Source: Centroberyx gerrardi (lineage: Eukaryota; Chordata; Actinopteri; Beryciformes; Berycidae). Taken from it: a stretch of 64,000 nucleotides of DNA. Below the pieces are notes generated by a model. It was given only the letters and a program-made list of their open reading frames with translations. It was not told where the DNA came from and made no database searches. The position numbers were made by a program, and so were the translations under genes. This document shows positions 13,951 through 27,663 of this stretch, in pieces. The stretch lies in contig NC_136005.1 of NCBI RefSeq assembly GCF_048128805.1, positions 5,389,352 through 5,453,351 on the forward strand, in the 5' to 3' direction. Numbering within the stretch: position 1 is the first letter of the stretch; each line of letters starts with the position of its first letter.

Positions 13951-16900
13951 TCAAACAACACAAGAAGCCTGTCTAATCTCCCCAATTTTTTATTTATTTT
14001 ATTTGTTGTTTTTAGGTAAGATGCCCTTTAGGGTTTTTTTTTTATCCCCTGCTCAATCTGTAATTTTTTTCTTTTTATGTGCAAATAAACTAACTCCCAT
14101 TTGATCCACTTTCATTTGACTGTTGCATCAAATGTGGTGCAGTATAGTGGCATTCTATAAAAAGCAGGCCTCAGGCAATTGAAGCAAAAGTACACTAGAG
14201 ATTGATTAACAGGGAGTGTATCTGTATTAATGGTGTGTGTGGAGCGGAGGGGGGGTGACATGAACAAAGATACACTACGATGAAGGGGAAACAAGTAAAA
14301 GGGAGAGTATACTGTTAAAGTACTGTGTTCAGAAAAGCTGGAGATGATTAAATTTTATTGACAGCCTGATCCCGAGGCTGACCAATAATGGCCTTCACTG
14401 TGATCCATAATAAAATTATCCAACAGGAATAAAGTTAGACAGAGGGCCTACACAGCTTTGAAAGAGATAAATTGATTTGCATTGACATCATGGACTTCTG
14501 ATGGACTTCCTAGAATGATGCATTGTGGTTCTACTCTTTTATAGTTCCATAAAGCTCAAACCCAACGTATACATTTGACTAGACATATTTCATTCTGCGT
14601 CTAAAAGTGTTGAATTTTTGATTTATGATGTTTTTTATCACCAGACACTTCATATTGTGGGAGAAAGTTTCTAAATGGGTAACATTTATCTGTAACAGAT
14701 ATCTGACATTTGAAATTTGAGATTTTAATTCAAAAACAGATGTCCAACATTTAAAATTTGAATTATTTTTTGCACCCTTTTTTTCACCTTGTCACCATGT
14801 AAATACATGTTGGCTTTCTTTGCATCAGCTGGCCTCTTTTTGGTTTTTTAAATTTATAGTGTGCAAATTGTTTTTGATCTTCTATGCTGAGTTTTTGAAT
14901 TTACGCACCTGAGACATTTTTTGGGTTTTTTTTTGGACTTGAGAAAAAGAGCGCAGACATTTTCACTTACCAACATTTGAAGAGGCGATATCTACTCTTT
15001 CATGGTGTGAAATGAAAACAAATTATGGTATTTTTTACCTCGCTCAAGTCCTTGGATGACAAAATGAGATTCTCTTTATTTAACATATTTTGAACAGTGA
15101 ACTTCAAGAACTGATTGGAAATAAACTCTTCATATGTAGAAGCAAATTGTCTGGTAACGAATAATAACCAGCCAAAAATCAAAAGTGTTGAGTCATCAGT
15201 TTCTACTACAAATGGTCTTGTTTGCCTTGTGTGCTGTAGAGTACCTTTTGTGCGCAGACACAGGTTCATGAGCAGAGCCACAGAGTACTCCAGGGTGTAG
15301 TCGCTCAGACAGTCCGAGTCCTGCAGCTCATCCACCAGCCAGCCAATCAGCTCGTCTGCTATCATGGCCGTCTGCTGGCTCCGCCTACCGAGACATGATG
15401 ACAAATGATGCATCGACGATCAACATGAGCAACATGAACAGAAACACCTGTGTTGAACTAATAGGCTAGCAGGAGGGACCCTAAATTTTTGAGATACCCC
15501 TACAGGAGGTAGAACAAAACACAACAATGTTTTTTAGCATTCCTAGGGTCTCCCAGAAATGAAACAGATACTTGTATACAAATATTTTACTGCAAAAATG
15601 GTTAAATTGGTCCACATTTTGATACACCTCACCAACAAAAAAAGCTGCAAAACAAAGCCAATCCGTATGGGACTGCTAGTCACACTCTCCACAGACAAAA
15701 CAAAGTGGATGTGAATAGCTTGATGTATGTTGGATATATAGATTCATAAACATAGACTTAAAGTAGGCGAAGACAGAAAAAAAGATGCAAAAAAAGTTTT
15801 ATGGCAAATGTACTCATACATCTCTTCCATAATTTGTCAAAGAAAGACAAATGAGGGCTTGTTGGATAGGTGTGGTTGTACTGAATCTGGCAATACCACA
15901 TATGTATTGGAGTGGATTTATTGTTCAAACATTGACCCATGGTTCTGAGACACTTGCCGATCTGAATATTACATCAATCAATTACGCACTGACATTGATA
16001 TATGAAGGTAGTGTAAATAATGTGGCACTTCAAAGAAAGTAAGTTAACACAAAGTGAAATGGCACTTTGAGTACACAAATTCAAAACATAACCAACATTC
16101 CTAAACAATAAAAATAAATAGCAGGGAAATCAGGGAATGAATAAAGTTTTTTGTCTACAGGTCACAGTGGCTTGTGTAATCCAAATCCAACATTCTACAG
16201 CCACGTTCACTATTTTACAAGGATTTGACCACTACTTTACTAGACTTTTCTAATAGGATCGAACCTCCAAATGCTGGTTGGTTACTTGCCAAAGCAACTG
16301 GCAGTTTATTTAAACTTAACAGCCATTTTCAAAATATACCAGTGCTTGGCTGGTGGCTGATGGTTATTTCCCAGCTTGCCAACAAAAACATTTGTCTTGT
16401 TGGTGGTTCTTGTTCTTCTATACCTGAGGCTGAGTTTCTGCAGAGCGACCAGAACGTTCTCTCTTGTCAGCGAGTCTTTCTCCTCCCTCCGGAGTGCCTC
16501 TGTCAGGAGTTTCAGCAGAAAGGGGATCTGGGAAAGGTAGACCCGACCTGAGGACAGTAACACAACACGGGGTCAACACTTAGATAAAGAAGCAAGGGAC
16601 AGGCCTCCTTCAAGGGATACATTGAAATTTTAAAGCTGCACTGGGCAATATTTTGCGTAAAAATGCACCTGTATCACCAGATTCTTATATCTGTCTTATA
16701 TCACGAACTGGGGCTGCAACAGAGACGAGCATCCCATTCCCACCAATATTTTCCCTCTGTTTTTACATTTACTCCAATTTTGACGATGAGAGACAAAATG
16801 TTTATACACAAGATCGGTGCCATAAAGTCAATATCAAGATAAAACTCATTTTGACAAAACGTTCTTGTACTTCCTTCACAGGACAGTAATTAGTCGACAT

Positions 16901-19900
16901 CTATTCTCATCAGTTTGAGTGGCTGCACATCCTCCTCTGTTACTAATATCACTTCACAGAAGTTTTACCACAACTACTTTCTGCATGATGGGTTAGGTAC
17001 TGTGTCAGCACAAATGATGGTATTTCTTTTCGCAAAATGATTAAAAAAACAGTAAATGTCCTTCATAGTTACTGGCATCCCGCTGTGAAGGATCATTAGC
17101 GGTTGTCCTTCCACTATCAACGATACTTTTATCCCATATTAAAAGAGATAAGATAAAAGGCTACAGAGCTCTTCCCTGAATCCATACTTCCGCAGATGCA
17201 TCCAATTATATCCGGACTGATCTTCAAATGTAGTACTGATGCTTAACCGAATTTAATGGCATACAGTTGAGCACTTACCCTCTGCTAGGGAAGCAAATGC
17301 ATTGATGAGACGAGCCGCGTATTGGCGGACAGTCTCGTTCTTCGACCTCATCAAGTGGAGCACGGTTTTCTGTCAAGACACGAAATGTAGAGTTTTTTAA
17401 AAACAAAACTCTAGTGCTGAACGGTTGCATAGACGAAACGCATTCATGTGTTTTTAAAGCAAGTCTGGTTTATGCAAATGGTTAACAGTTTATCTGCGAA
17501 ATGAAGGCCTGTGTGTTCAGAATCACAATCACTTTGTTTGCTAAGTATAATTTATGTACAAATGTATATGTACAAATATACAAATGGCACAGGGACAACA
17601 GGACTTCATATTCAGTGCAAGGTGGACAGTGCAAGGACATGCAATAGACAGCAGACAATACAGATTTTGTTTCATGCTGTCTATCTGTAACAACCTGTAA
17701 CCTTGCTGGGTATTTTCCACTTCAAGAGCGGTTTGCTTGTTTGTTTTAGTAATAAAACCTCAGTCTTCAAATGTTGATTTACTTGACAAAAGGAGTGTCT
17801 AGTTGGCCGTTACCTAATTTAACTTTCCTTTCACAATGAACTGAACACACTGTACTTGTGTCAGTCAAATTGAGGAACTACATCCCTGAAATTTTCCAGC
17901 TTACAAGCCAACCCACCACAAAGGCAAAACCGGGTCGCATGACATGGGAGAGGTCACGCACTGTGTTTGGCCATTTCTAAACACAGCACATTTATGTTTG
18001 TGACTTAATTACAACCAATTTACGCCCCACCACTATTGTAATGCAGGAGAAAGCAGTGTAAACGACTCCAGCGTCCCATGTGGTTCGGAGCACCGTGGCG
18101 AGCGAGTACGCAGACAAAGAGCGAGCCGTGAGGTGAGGAGCATTTACTCTTCTGAAAAGGGACTTTATTTAACATGTCGCCCTGGGCCTGTACGCTGGAT
18201 GAATGGGAGTTGCTGGTGTGGCTGAGCCGCAAAAAGAAAAAAAAGAAAAAAAGAAAAAAAAAAAGGAGAAAAAGAAAAACAATAAACAGCTTAAGAAAGA
18301 CACGTCGCTCCTGGGCGTCTGAAACTCTTCTGAGAAGGTGAAATGTGGAATATGATCTGAGCCCTGCTTTGGCCTTTTGAGAAATAACATGGGAGGTTAT
18401 TCAAGCATCGCAGAGCTACTGCCACTCAATCTGAGGCTGAGGCTGTTTCATAAGAAGCCTCCAGGCAGATTAAAATGATACGTCTACTGTGGGTGATCAG
18501 TCATATTAGGTTTCTTGTCAAGAACACATTAGTCCACGACTTAACTAAACAGTACATGACCTTTTAATTTGTCCTACCCATCCTAACTTTATTATGATTT
18601 TAAAACAGCCTGGTAGTAAGCGTTCATAGGACCCAAAATATTTAACAATGATGGGAAACTGATGTAACAGCCAAAGGAACTCGTTGATGATTTGAGCATT
18701 CACATCTGATCACGCAGAAAACCAACCATCATTTGAAGGTGCTATTAAAAAAAATCTAAATCTTGATGAAACTGGAAGACTGGGACACAGGCAGTGTGGC
18801 CAGTGGACAAAAAAGTAATTTTTCCCTTCCCTGCCTCTGATGTCTGTGTTATTCTACTCTAATCTATTGTAATAGGGTGCTAATCCCACCTGTTTGGTGC
18901 CGTAGCGCTCCAGCAGGTCGTTGCTGATGTAGGCCTGGAGCACCGTGTCTCTCTGTTCACCGTGGAGCGAGCGAGTCAGCCTCTGAAAACAAGGGGGAAA
19001 CACATGCGCTGATGAAGACTCAAAGACTGGACAGGCAAAGTGAATGAGTAGCGCTCTCCAGACAATTTCAACACTAGAACATATTAAGTAGAAATGTATG
19101 GAGGAAAGTATGAAAAAGTGTGGATTACAGCATTAATAGGGTTTGCAAGATAGCAGCAGTAGTAGTAGTACTTACAGAGAAACAGATTGTGAAATAAGTG
19201 CCATATGAAATAAGTGAAAATTACAAAAATATCAATATATGCAATATATCAAAAATATAACAAAAAAGAGGAATATGAAGAAAAACTGTATGAAAATTAT
19301 AGCATATGTATTGGAGCAATGGAGCATTTTGAAGTCTATTAATGCCTGTCTATTCATGCCTTTTAGCATATATTTCTCAATTTAAATTCCATTATTTTCT
19401 TATTGATTGAGGGATGGAATTGTTTTCTGACAGCCGGCCCTCCTCCTCACCCAGCGCAGGGCCTGAAGCAGCAGCGACCGGAGCCTGTCTGAGCCCTCGA
19501 CCAGGTCTTTCTTCAGCTTCTCGTAGTCCAGAGAGGGCAGCATCGGCACCTCCTTGGGTCTCCTGGAGGTTGGGAGAAAACTACAACTCAGCCGTGTTTT
19601 ACTGCGGCACAACACGGCGATCGAACAGTACGGATGAACGACATGTATTGATCGGCGAACTGGATATTCTGAGGGGGCTTGTAGACTCATGTGAGCAGAC
19701 GACCCGCTCAGGTTTAAGACTTACTGCGGTGCGATGGATGCTCGTAGCAATGAGGAGGCCTGGGAGAGAGAGCAAGAGTGAGAGAGGAAGACAGAGAAAG
19801 AGAGGAGTAGAATATATTTTAGAATTTGATTATTACAGGTGACATTTATTAACAATTACGCTTTCAAGTGTGGTAAACCGAAACCATACGACTGTCCAAA

Positions 19901-22900
19901 TTAAATGCTATAATCTTTAATGGCTAGAAAAAAAGTCAGAACATCAACATTGTGGTTTCATGCCTACTAGGAAAGCATTCATTCATCCTCCTCCTACTGC
20001 CTGGTCCCCCTACTTACCCAGTTGTTTTCTCCATCTACAACAATTAGGTTAGCTACGGTCGAGCTAAGTGACTAGTGGTTTGGACATGCGTACATCATGC
20101 TTGTGATACATGCTGAATCCCCGAATGTACTCTGTTTGGCACCAGTGCCCATGCAATCAGTGACAAGTAGACTTGGCCAATTCAATGAGTAAAAAGGACC
20201 AGAAAGGCTGGAGGTTAGTGAGAAACAGCCAATCCCTTTTTTTTCTCTCTTCACCTGTGCTGTAGGGCATATCTGGCAACTTTAGAGAAAAGGAAAAGGG
20301 GGCTTCTGAACAGTGAAATATAGCATGGAGGTGGGGGGGGGAAGGGGTCAAAGAACTAATTATTAGTCTTACAGCTGAAAGGGGATTTTGGGCCCTGAAA
20401 TCCAATCTGAAGCCTGGGTGGTAAGGCTTATAGCAGGAGCAGTGAAAGGTCAGGGGAGTGATCCGTGTCGTCTGAGAGGATCGTGTGCTCTCGCTTTGGT
20501 GTGCAGAAGGAAATACGGAAGCAGGGAAGAACATGGATACCTGGACTCCTTTCTGGATTCCTTCTTCTCTAAACATTTAATTTGCCCTGAAGCGTGCAGG
20601 AGCGGCAGGTGAACACGTTCCGCTCTGACATTTGACATTGGGGGGAGCCTGGGCCCGGGGCACCCTGACCGGGATTAGTACACATGTGTGTTAAGAGCAA
20701 CAGCTAAGCCCTGTTCTCAGGTCTCCATCGCCGCCTGTTAGCAGTAAAGCCACTACACAAAGCTGAATGTATAGGAGGGGGGGCAAACAAAAACCTTTCC
20801 TCTGCAGTGGGGGAAGGAGGATGTAAAAACTAGAGCAATAAGAGGGTCATTTCTATATTTCTGAGGTAACTTTGATTTTAAGGCCACTCTTATTCTCAAA
20901 TTCAGCATATATACAAAGCAACAGGTTGACCTGAATTCCCCGACAATGCACAGTTTACAAAAGACGCGCCTGTACTATCTTCCCCATCTTTAACCTGTCT
21001 TCTAAGCATGTACTGTTATATATGCCCATGGGAACAACTAAAGGTCGTCCATTGTTGATGTTATTGTTGTCTAAGTAGACTACATCCCGGTCTAATACTC
21101 TGCTCTGTGAGTTTTGATTTCTCCCCGTAGCTAGGTTAAGCAGAAAGGGACAGCTGGAAAAAAAAAATCTGTGAGAGCCATCTCAATATTATGGAGGAAA
21201 AAAGAGTCTGGTGATAATTACACCTCAATTATGGTGTTACGTTGCGATAAGGGAACAGTCGCTCTCTATGCAAGGACGAACATGATCCTGACTTCTGACA
21301 ACTGTAGCCCAGAGTTTTAAGACACTGGAATATGGGGAAATCTCAACTCTTAAAGAAGAAAACTAGGGATTTTTTCTTAGAAAGGTAGCCAGATGTCTCA
21401 AGCTAAATGTTGTCCATCACTCTTGTCTCTGTAGAGTACTGTGAGTTGGGTTCATATTTGTGGTTTGAATTTCAAATGGTGTGAAATGAGTTCAGATGTG
21501 ACGGCGATTGCACTCAACCGTAAATAAATAAATGGCAAGTAGAAAAAATATGATATATGCTTCAGTAGAATACAACTGCTTATGATTACAAAAGCAGAGA
21601 GGCATGTGGAGCCTTGTCCACCAGCTCTTGGCATTCAAGGTTGGAAATTAACATGAGCCACTGGTCAAACACTGGTAGATTTTGTCTGTGACTGGTAAGT
21701 TTATGTACTCTACTAGCTCTTTGGCAGGTAAAAAAAACTTGTTTTGGAGGTCCTATACTGTTCTATAAACCTAGCTGGCTGGTAAAACCGTAAAAGTGGC
21801 AGGTGAATTTTCAGATGTACAAGCCGCTGTGGCCGTCGGATAAAGAAAAGTGACATTTCTTGCCCCCATTTACAGCTCTTCCTCATATGGCTATTCCAGA
21901 CTTGACCTGACATTCCCAAACAATCAATAATTTGAATTTGCTTGCATTTTTGTGTTTGACCTAAAAGCCCTGCTATCAAAAGCGAACTACTGCGGTTATA
22001 TAACGCGTTCTTGCTTTTTGTCGGCCATTTTCAAATGATTCTATTTCAAGCTACCCTGTTTGACAACCTGAGCGTGGGAAAAGTGTTTTTTAAGTCAAAG
22101 TGCCTTGTGTTGACCATTCTTCTCCTCTCACGGGTCTGTCTGAGTTATTCAACACAAATGGTAACGTTAGAGGAACGGTAGCGGGAGGGGAGTAAAACTG
22201 ACGGGCTTTACCTGGTAAAAAAAGACGGGCAGTCAATAAGTTGAGAGAGTTGACAATGACTGCCGTGTTTGGGAACAAGTGAATGTTTAATGATGAGGTA
22301 CGCCCATAGAGGGACGCTCTTGTTTGGCTAAACAAGCGGCCAGACAATGGGGCCCATTCTTACCACAAACAAGGCCATACATCTAATCTAATGGGAACTA
22401 GAGGAAAATGGGAAGGAATATAGGACGAGCACAAAGGCAGGCGAGGAAAGATATAGGAATAGTAAAGGAAGAAGAGATAGACAGAGAGACAAGGAGAGGA
22501 GGAGGAGAGACGGGCGAGGCGCGGGCAAGACGAGGAGCGGAGAGGAAGTGGAGGGGTTGGAAGGATGCCAGGAAGTAAAGATGAAAACATATGAAACTTA
22601 CATAGCCGTCATCATAGGGACTCATAGAGTAATATCCCTTCAGGGACAGAGCATCACACACGCAAAAACACACAAACACAAAGAAAGAAGCCGTTTGAGT
22701 CAAAACAAAATGAAACCAGATTTCACAAGCCAGAGTTCAGCACCACAATGAAGGCCAGTGACAGCAGGTTTGGCTGTCAAGGGAAAGTTTTGGTTTGTAT
22801 CCAGGTGGGAATTACACTTTTTTTCACATTCGCATTTAGAGCCACACTGTAGAAGCTGCCAAACACTGGTAATCAGGGTGGGAAGCTATCACCAGCCAGC

Positions 22901-24342
22901 TGCTGGTAAATTTTGAATATGGCTGGTAAGTTTGTCTCCTCTACCAGCCACTTTGAGTTGATCAGTAAAATGGTACAGGTGGCTGGTAAAATTTGTCCCC
23001 ATCAGCCACTGTGGCCGGTGGATGAAAAAGTTAATTTCCTGCCCTGCTGATAACAACGTGCTAGACACCTTTAGGCTAGAATTACAGTATACTTTGTAGT
23101 AAGTCAAAGGCGTTCACCGTATAGCTAATATGACACAGCTCTTTCTAACAACCTCTTCCACATTAATGTGCATTATGTAACAACAGGATGCAGGCAACTG
23201 TTTCCATGGGAAACAAACTGCAGGGGCTTTGGGGGTGACACCACTGTTTCACCCACAACTGAGTGGTGCTGTTTCATAAGAGTCCTGTGCTAATTTGAAC
23301 AGCTTTAGCTATGACTTATCACTGTAAAGACTGTTTACACAGATGTAATATACAGTTGGCTATACAATGTGCAAAGGGACAGTTTATGGCAGTAAAAAGC
23401 CGCCTATGCAGCCTATGACTGAGCTGACCTTTGCCTTACCACTGATTTAATGAAAATGCAATGTCAACGTGACCAATAGCTGTGACAGAAGGCCCTGAAA
23501 ACAGTTATTCCTGCCACTATTTAGAAGAGTGTGGCCCGTGTAGGCAGTCCCCACTTGACATTTCCTGTGGTTGTTATTTGAAAGAGCATCTTGCCTTGAG
23601 GCCTCAAGGGAAATTCAAATGCTATTCTTCCATCAGTGAGGTGTGAAGGAGAAGGAGAGGGAGAGGAGAAGAGACGGGGCTGTGTTCCCACTCACTGTGC
23701 CAGGCCGGGTGAAGTCAGTGCTCTGCGCCACGCTCTGCCTCATCTGGCTGCTGATGAGGCGAACACACACACTCTGCAGGTACTCGGGGGAGATCTGCGA
23801 AAACACAGCAGGGCCCCTTGAGCTTTAAGATAGTGTGTGTGTGAGCGAGCGGAGGGAGGGGGGAGAGGGTTGCCATTTTGTGTCCGTGTTAAAGGGCTTT
23901 GTCGCCTGGCCGTGTCCGGCTGTGTGTGTGCGCGTGCGTATACAAACATTTGGCCGCGTCTTAAGAATGTATAATGTGTATAATAAGGTATTTTGTTATT
24001 TTAAGTGTGTGTGTACACTCATTTGTGTATATCTATGAAAACCTGCGTCATTTTCGTGTGACTCTATCCATGTTTTTGTCTGTGTGTGAGCACCCGTCAT
24101 TAGCTTGAGAATCTGTGTGTGTGTGTGTGTAGCTTGTGCGTCAGTGTGTGTGTGCCCTCAGCTCAACCTGCCCTACCATTTTTCCGCTGATGGTGGCCTC
24201 CAGCGAGTCGACCAGCTCGGCGGTGATTCCGATCAGGTTGTGGTAGACGGCCTGCATCTTGCTGAACTTCCGCATGTAGTTGGCGGTCCGCCGCTCCGAC
24301 TCCACCAGCTGGAGCTGTAACTGCTGCATGGCCTCTGTGCAG

Positions 24343-24378
<36 letters not shown>

Positions 24379-27300
24379 CAGTGTTTCCTCTGTAACTTAA
24401 GGAAACACTTATGCTTGTCATAATATTTGAAGGGTTTCATTCCAAAATGCTGTATTTCCATTTTATTAAAAAAAAATGCTAGTTAAAATTTCAATGAGTG
24501 TGAAGTTTTTGTTCCAAAATAGGCCAGAAAGTGACTTTTGAAAGCAAGAAAACTCACCTGGCAGTGAAGTGAAGTCATTGGTATTGATCAACAACTCAAA
24601 ACAAATCAACCCCCCGCAGATATGTTATGGTTATTTTGTACTATGGGGCAGTAAAAATCATAACTGTTTCATAAGTAAAGATGACTCATAAGTAAAATGG
24701 TATTTCACAACTGTCATGCCACCACTCATTTCGCAATAGGTGGTGAACAGATCATTTTGGAATGAAACTCTTTATTTCATTCAAACCATGCATTGCAAAA
24801 GGCGGACTCGAAGAATGTTTGCTCTTCACGACAGACTTGAGAGGGACATTTACCTTTGGTAGTCCTCCCGCCTTCCTTCTGCGTCATATGTGTTAAAGAA
24901 AAAACTCTAACCCGAAAGCATATGGTGGATCATGATCAAACACATTGATGATGATCAAATATATTTAGGCATGTAGCAGATATCACATTTCACTTTGACA
25001 GGACACACGGTCAACATACAGTATGCGGTACATCCTGTTTGGAGCGGCCATATTTGTCACCGCAACCGTTTGCTTAGGATTCAGTGTGTTAAAAGTATGA
25101 TGTGACTCAAGAGACACTGATCATAAGTGCCCATCCCTAGTTTGTTTTAAAGGAGGGATAGATCCATGCCAAAAACACACTTGGGTAAGCAAACACTGTT
25201 ATGAATGTCCATCAGACGGGAACACTGAAGCTTAAGATCACATATAAGGGAATGGTAATCAAAAGAACAAAAAAAGAAACCTCATCACTCTGCACTGCAC
25301 AGCTCAGATGTTGAAGGATGATGTATTAGTAGATTAATCACTTTTTTTTTTTTTAATTTAATGACATTTTACGGGACGCCATCACAAACACAAAAAGATG
25401 AAAAAAACACAAAAACAGTAATCTCCTTTTAGAAATAGTGGCAGCTTTATGTCCAAAAACCTAAACTCCTGCAAAAAGACCACACATTATCTGGAAAGTT
25501 ATGAAAATGTCTTTGGTATCACAGCAATATTCACAAGATGAATAAGGTCCTTTAACATGTTTCCAAAAAAACTAAAAGCTATTTAACAGTTATATTTATG
25601 ATAGAACTGAGCGTTAAATAAGTGGACAAAATCCTGTACTGCTATTAGTCAACTACGATCTGTATGCTTTGATCGCCAGCCAGAGGGGATAGGGTTGAAT
25701 ATCATGAATGTGCAAAGAGGAAAGTCGATCCACTGGGTTTCCTATAAAAGCAACAATTGTCTTGATGTAATTCCTCACTCGCCCTTAAACGGTGACGGGG
25801 TCAGGGTGAGTCAGCGTGAGGATTAGGTGTTGCTATTTGTAAACACAAATCAGGCAGAATGTGTTTGCAGGATATGAAACTGGTCGACAGTCTGAATGTT
25901 AACGATCTCTTTAGTCACCTACAGAAAGGCTTTTTTATTTTAGACTTAAATGTGCATCTCAGTCAGAAGAAGAAACGGGAGCCAGTCTGTAGCTGGGCTG
26001 AATTGAATCCCGAGCCGTTCCCCTCTTGATTTTGTTGTGTATTTCTTCCCCACTTGCTGCTGATTTATTATTTTAGAGCCAATTTCTAGAGACTTTTGTC
26101 TCCCCAGATGGGACTACAGAACTTGAACTTAATGCGCCGCAGGTTTCGTAAGCCAACTCAGTGAGGGTTGTCAAGTGCGGCATGAATACCGAGTCTTAGA
26201 GAGTTGACCACCGGCCATTTGGCAGGATGACACTGCCAAGGACTCGATTCAATAGCAGTATAAAAAGGTGAGCTCAGCATTTCATCAATGATGGTCTTTT
26301 TCCACTACAAGTATTTAGCAGCAGTGGCAGTTGCGGGCCATTTATAATACTGAAAGGTTTTGACGCCGTTAGGTTTGCATCACTGCCTCTGATATTACAC
26401 TGCTGAGAATAACAAAGACGTTGAAACAAAAACATCAAGTCACCCATCAGCACTGTGAACGTCTACACCAGAAACAGACCTGTTGACCTTTATTCATCCA
26501 TAGCTGGTTAATTGAGCAACTCTGTTCTTTTTTTTTAGTGAGTGACTCCCTACCTTGCAGTCACAAGCATGTTTCTCCGAACCTTTCCCATCAACAACAT
26601 GTGAGCGTGCCAAGCCAAAGGATACATATAAAGTCAGCAGCCTTGGAGTGTTGGAGGGCTTCAGTGTCACTGACAGGAACTGCTCCAGCTTCACCTTCAG
26701 CTGTGGCATCCAGGAATCCTGAATACAAAAAACATGGGCGATTAATGAGCAGATACAGGGGGCGTAATAAGGTAACAATGTCCCATAGCTGAAAAATGAC
26801 ACCATTGGTCATATACATATGTATTATTGCCTCTCAATCAATAGGCAATACTTTAATGTTTGCATCTCTAATGACTTCCTGTCCATTATTGGCATTTGGG
26901 GGCTGCTCAAAAAAAAAAAAAAATCTGTTCTTTATTGAGCAGGATCTAATTAATAAAATGAAGTAAAAGTCATATTATTGTCAAAAAAATTTACTTTAAT
27001 GACAATTCTTCACACCTTAGCTGCAATTTTTCACAAAACTCCCATAATCCTCTTCCTGAACAAATGAATTCCAATGATGTCACCCAACGTAAGAACAGAC
27101 TTCTGGGTTCTTTACCTATTAGTTTGTATGGACTGCCACTGTGTATGATTGTAACACATACTCTGGCATTTTATAATTAATCACATTGTTGTATAAGCAG
27201 TGTTTCTATGTATATATGCAATATGCTATGAGCTTTGTTTGCTAATGTTACTGTATATTCTCCATATAAGAGATGAAGGCAGCTAATCAATTAATCGGAG

Positions 27301-27621
27301 AGCTGAGATCACATTTAAATAAAGTGATAATTAATTTGATCTGTATGTCATGGCCACAGATGCACCATGGGACTGTACAGAGTCTGTACTTGCTTTCAGA
27401 ATGAAAGGTGTTTCAGAGCGCCCTCTACAGAATGTTTTCTGGCGTTGCTCAGAATCCCTGGTCAACAAATCAAGTTACACGTTTGAAAAAAAAAATTTCA
27501 TTATATTCAAACTGAGTAAACTAATTATGTACTTGATTGGTGCTTTGTTTTGTCTATTTGTGGTGTCTTTATTGTCTGCTGCTGTAACAATTTGAATTTC
27601 CCTCTGGGATTAATAAAGTTC

Positions 27622-27663
<42 letters not shown>

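Noticed and set aside
19414..19842. A 142-codon plus-strand frame
   Set aside because: It is the antisense shadow of armc9 exons 9 and 10.
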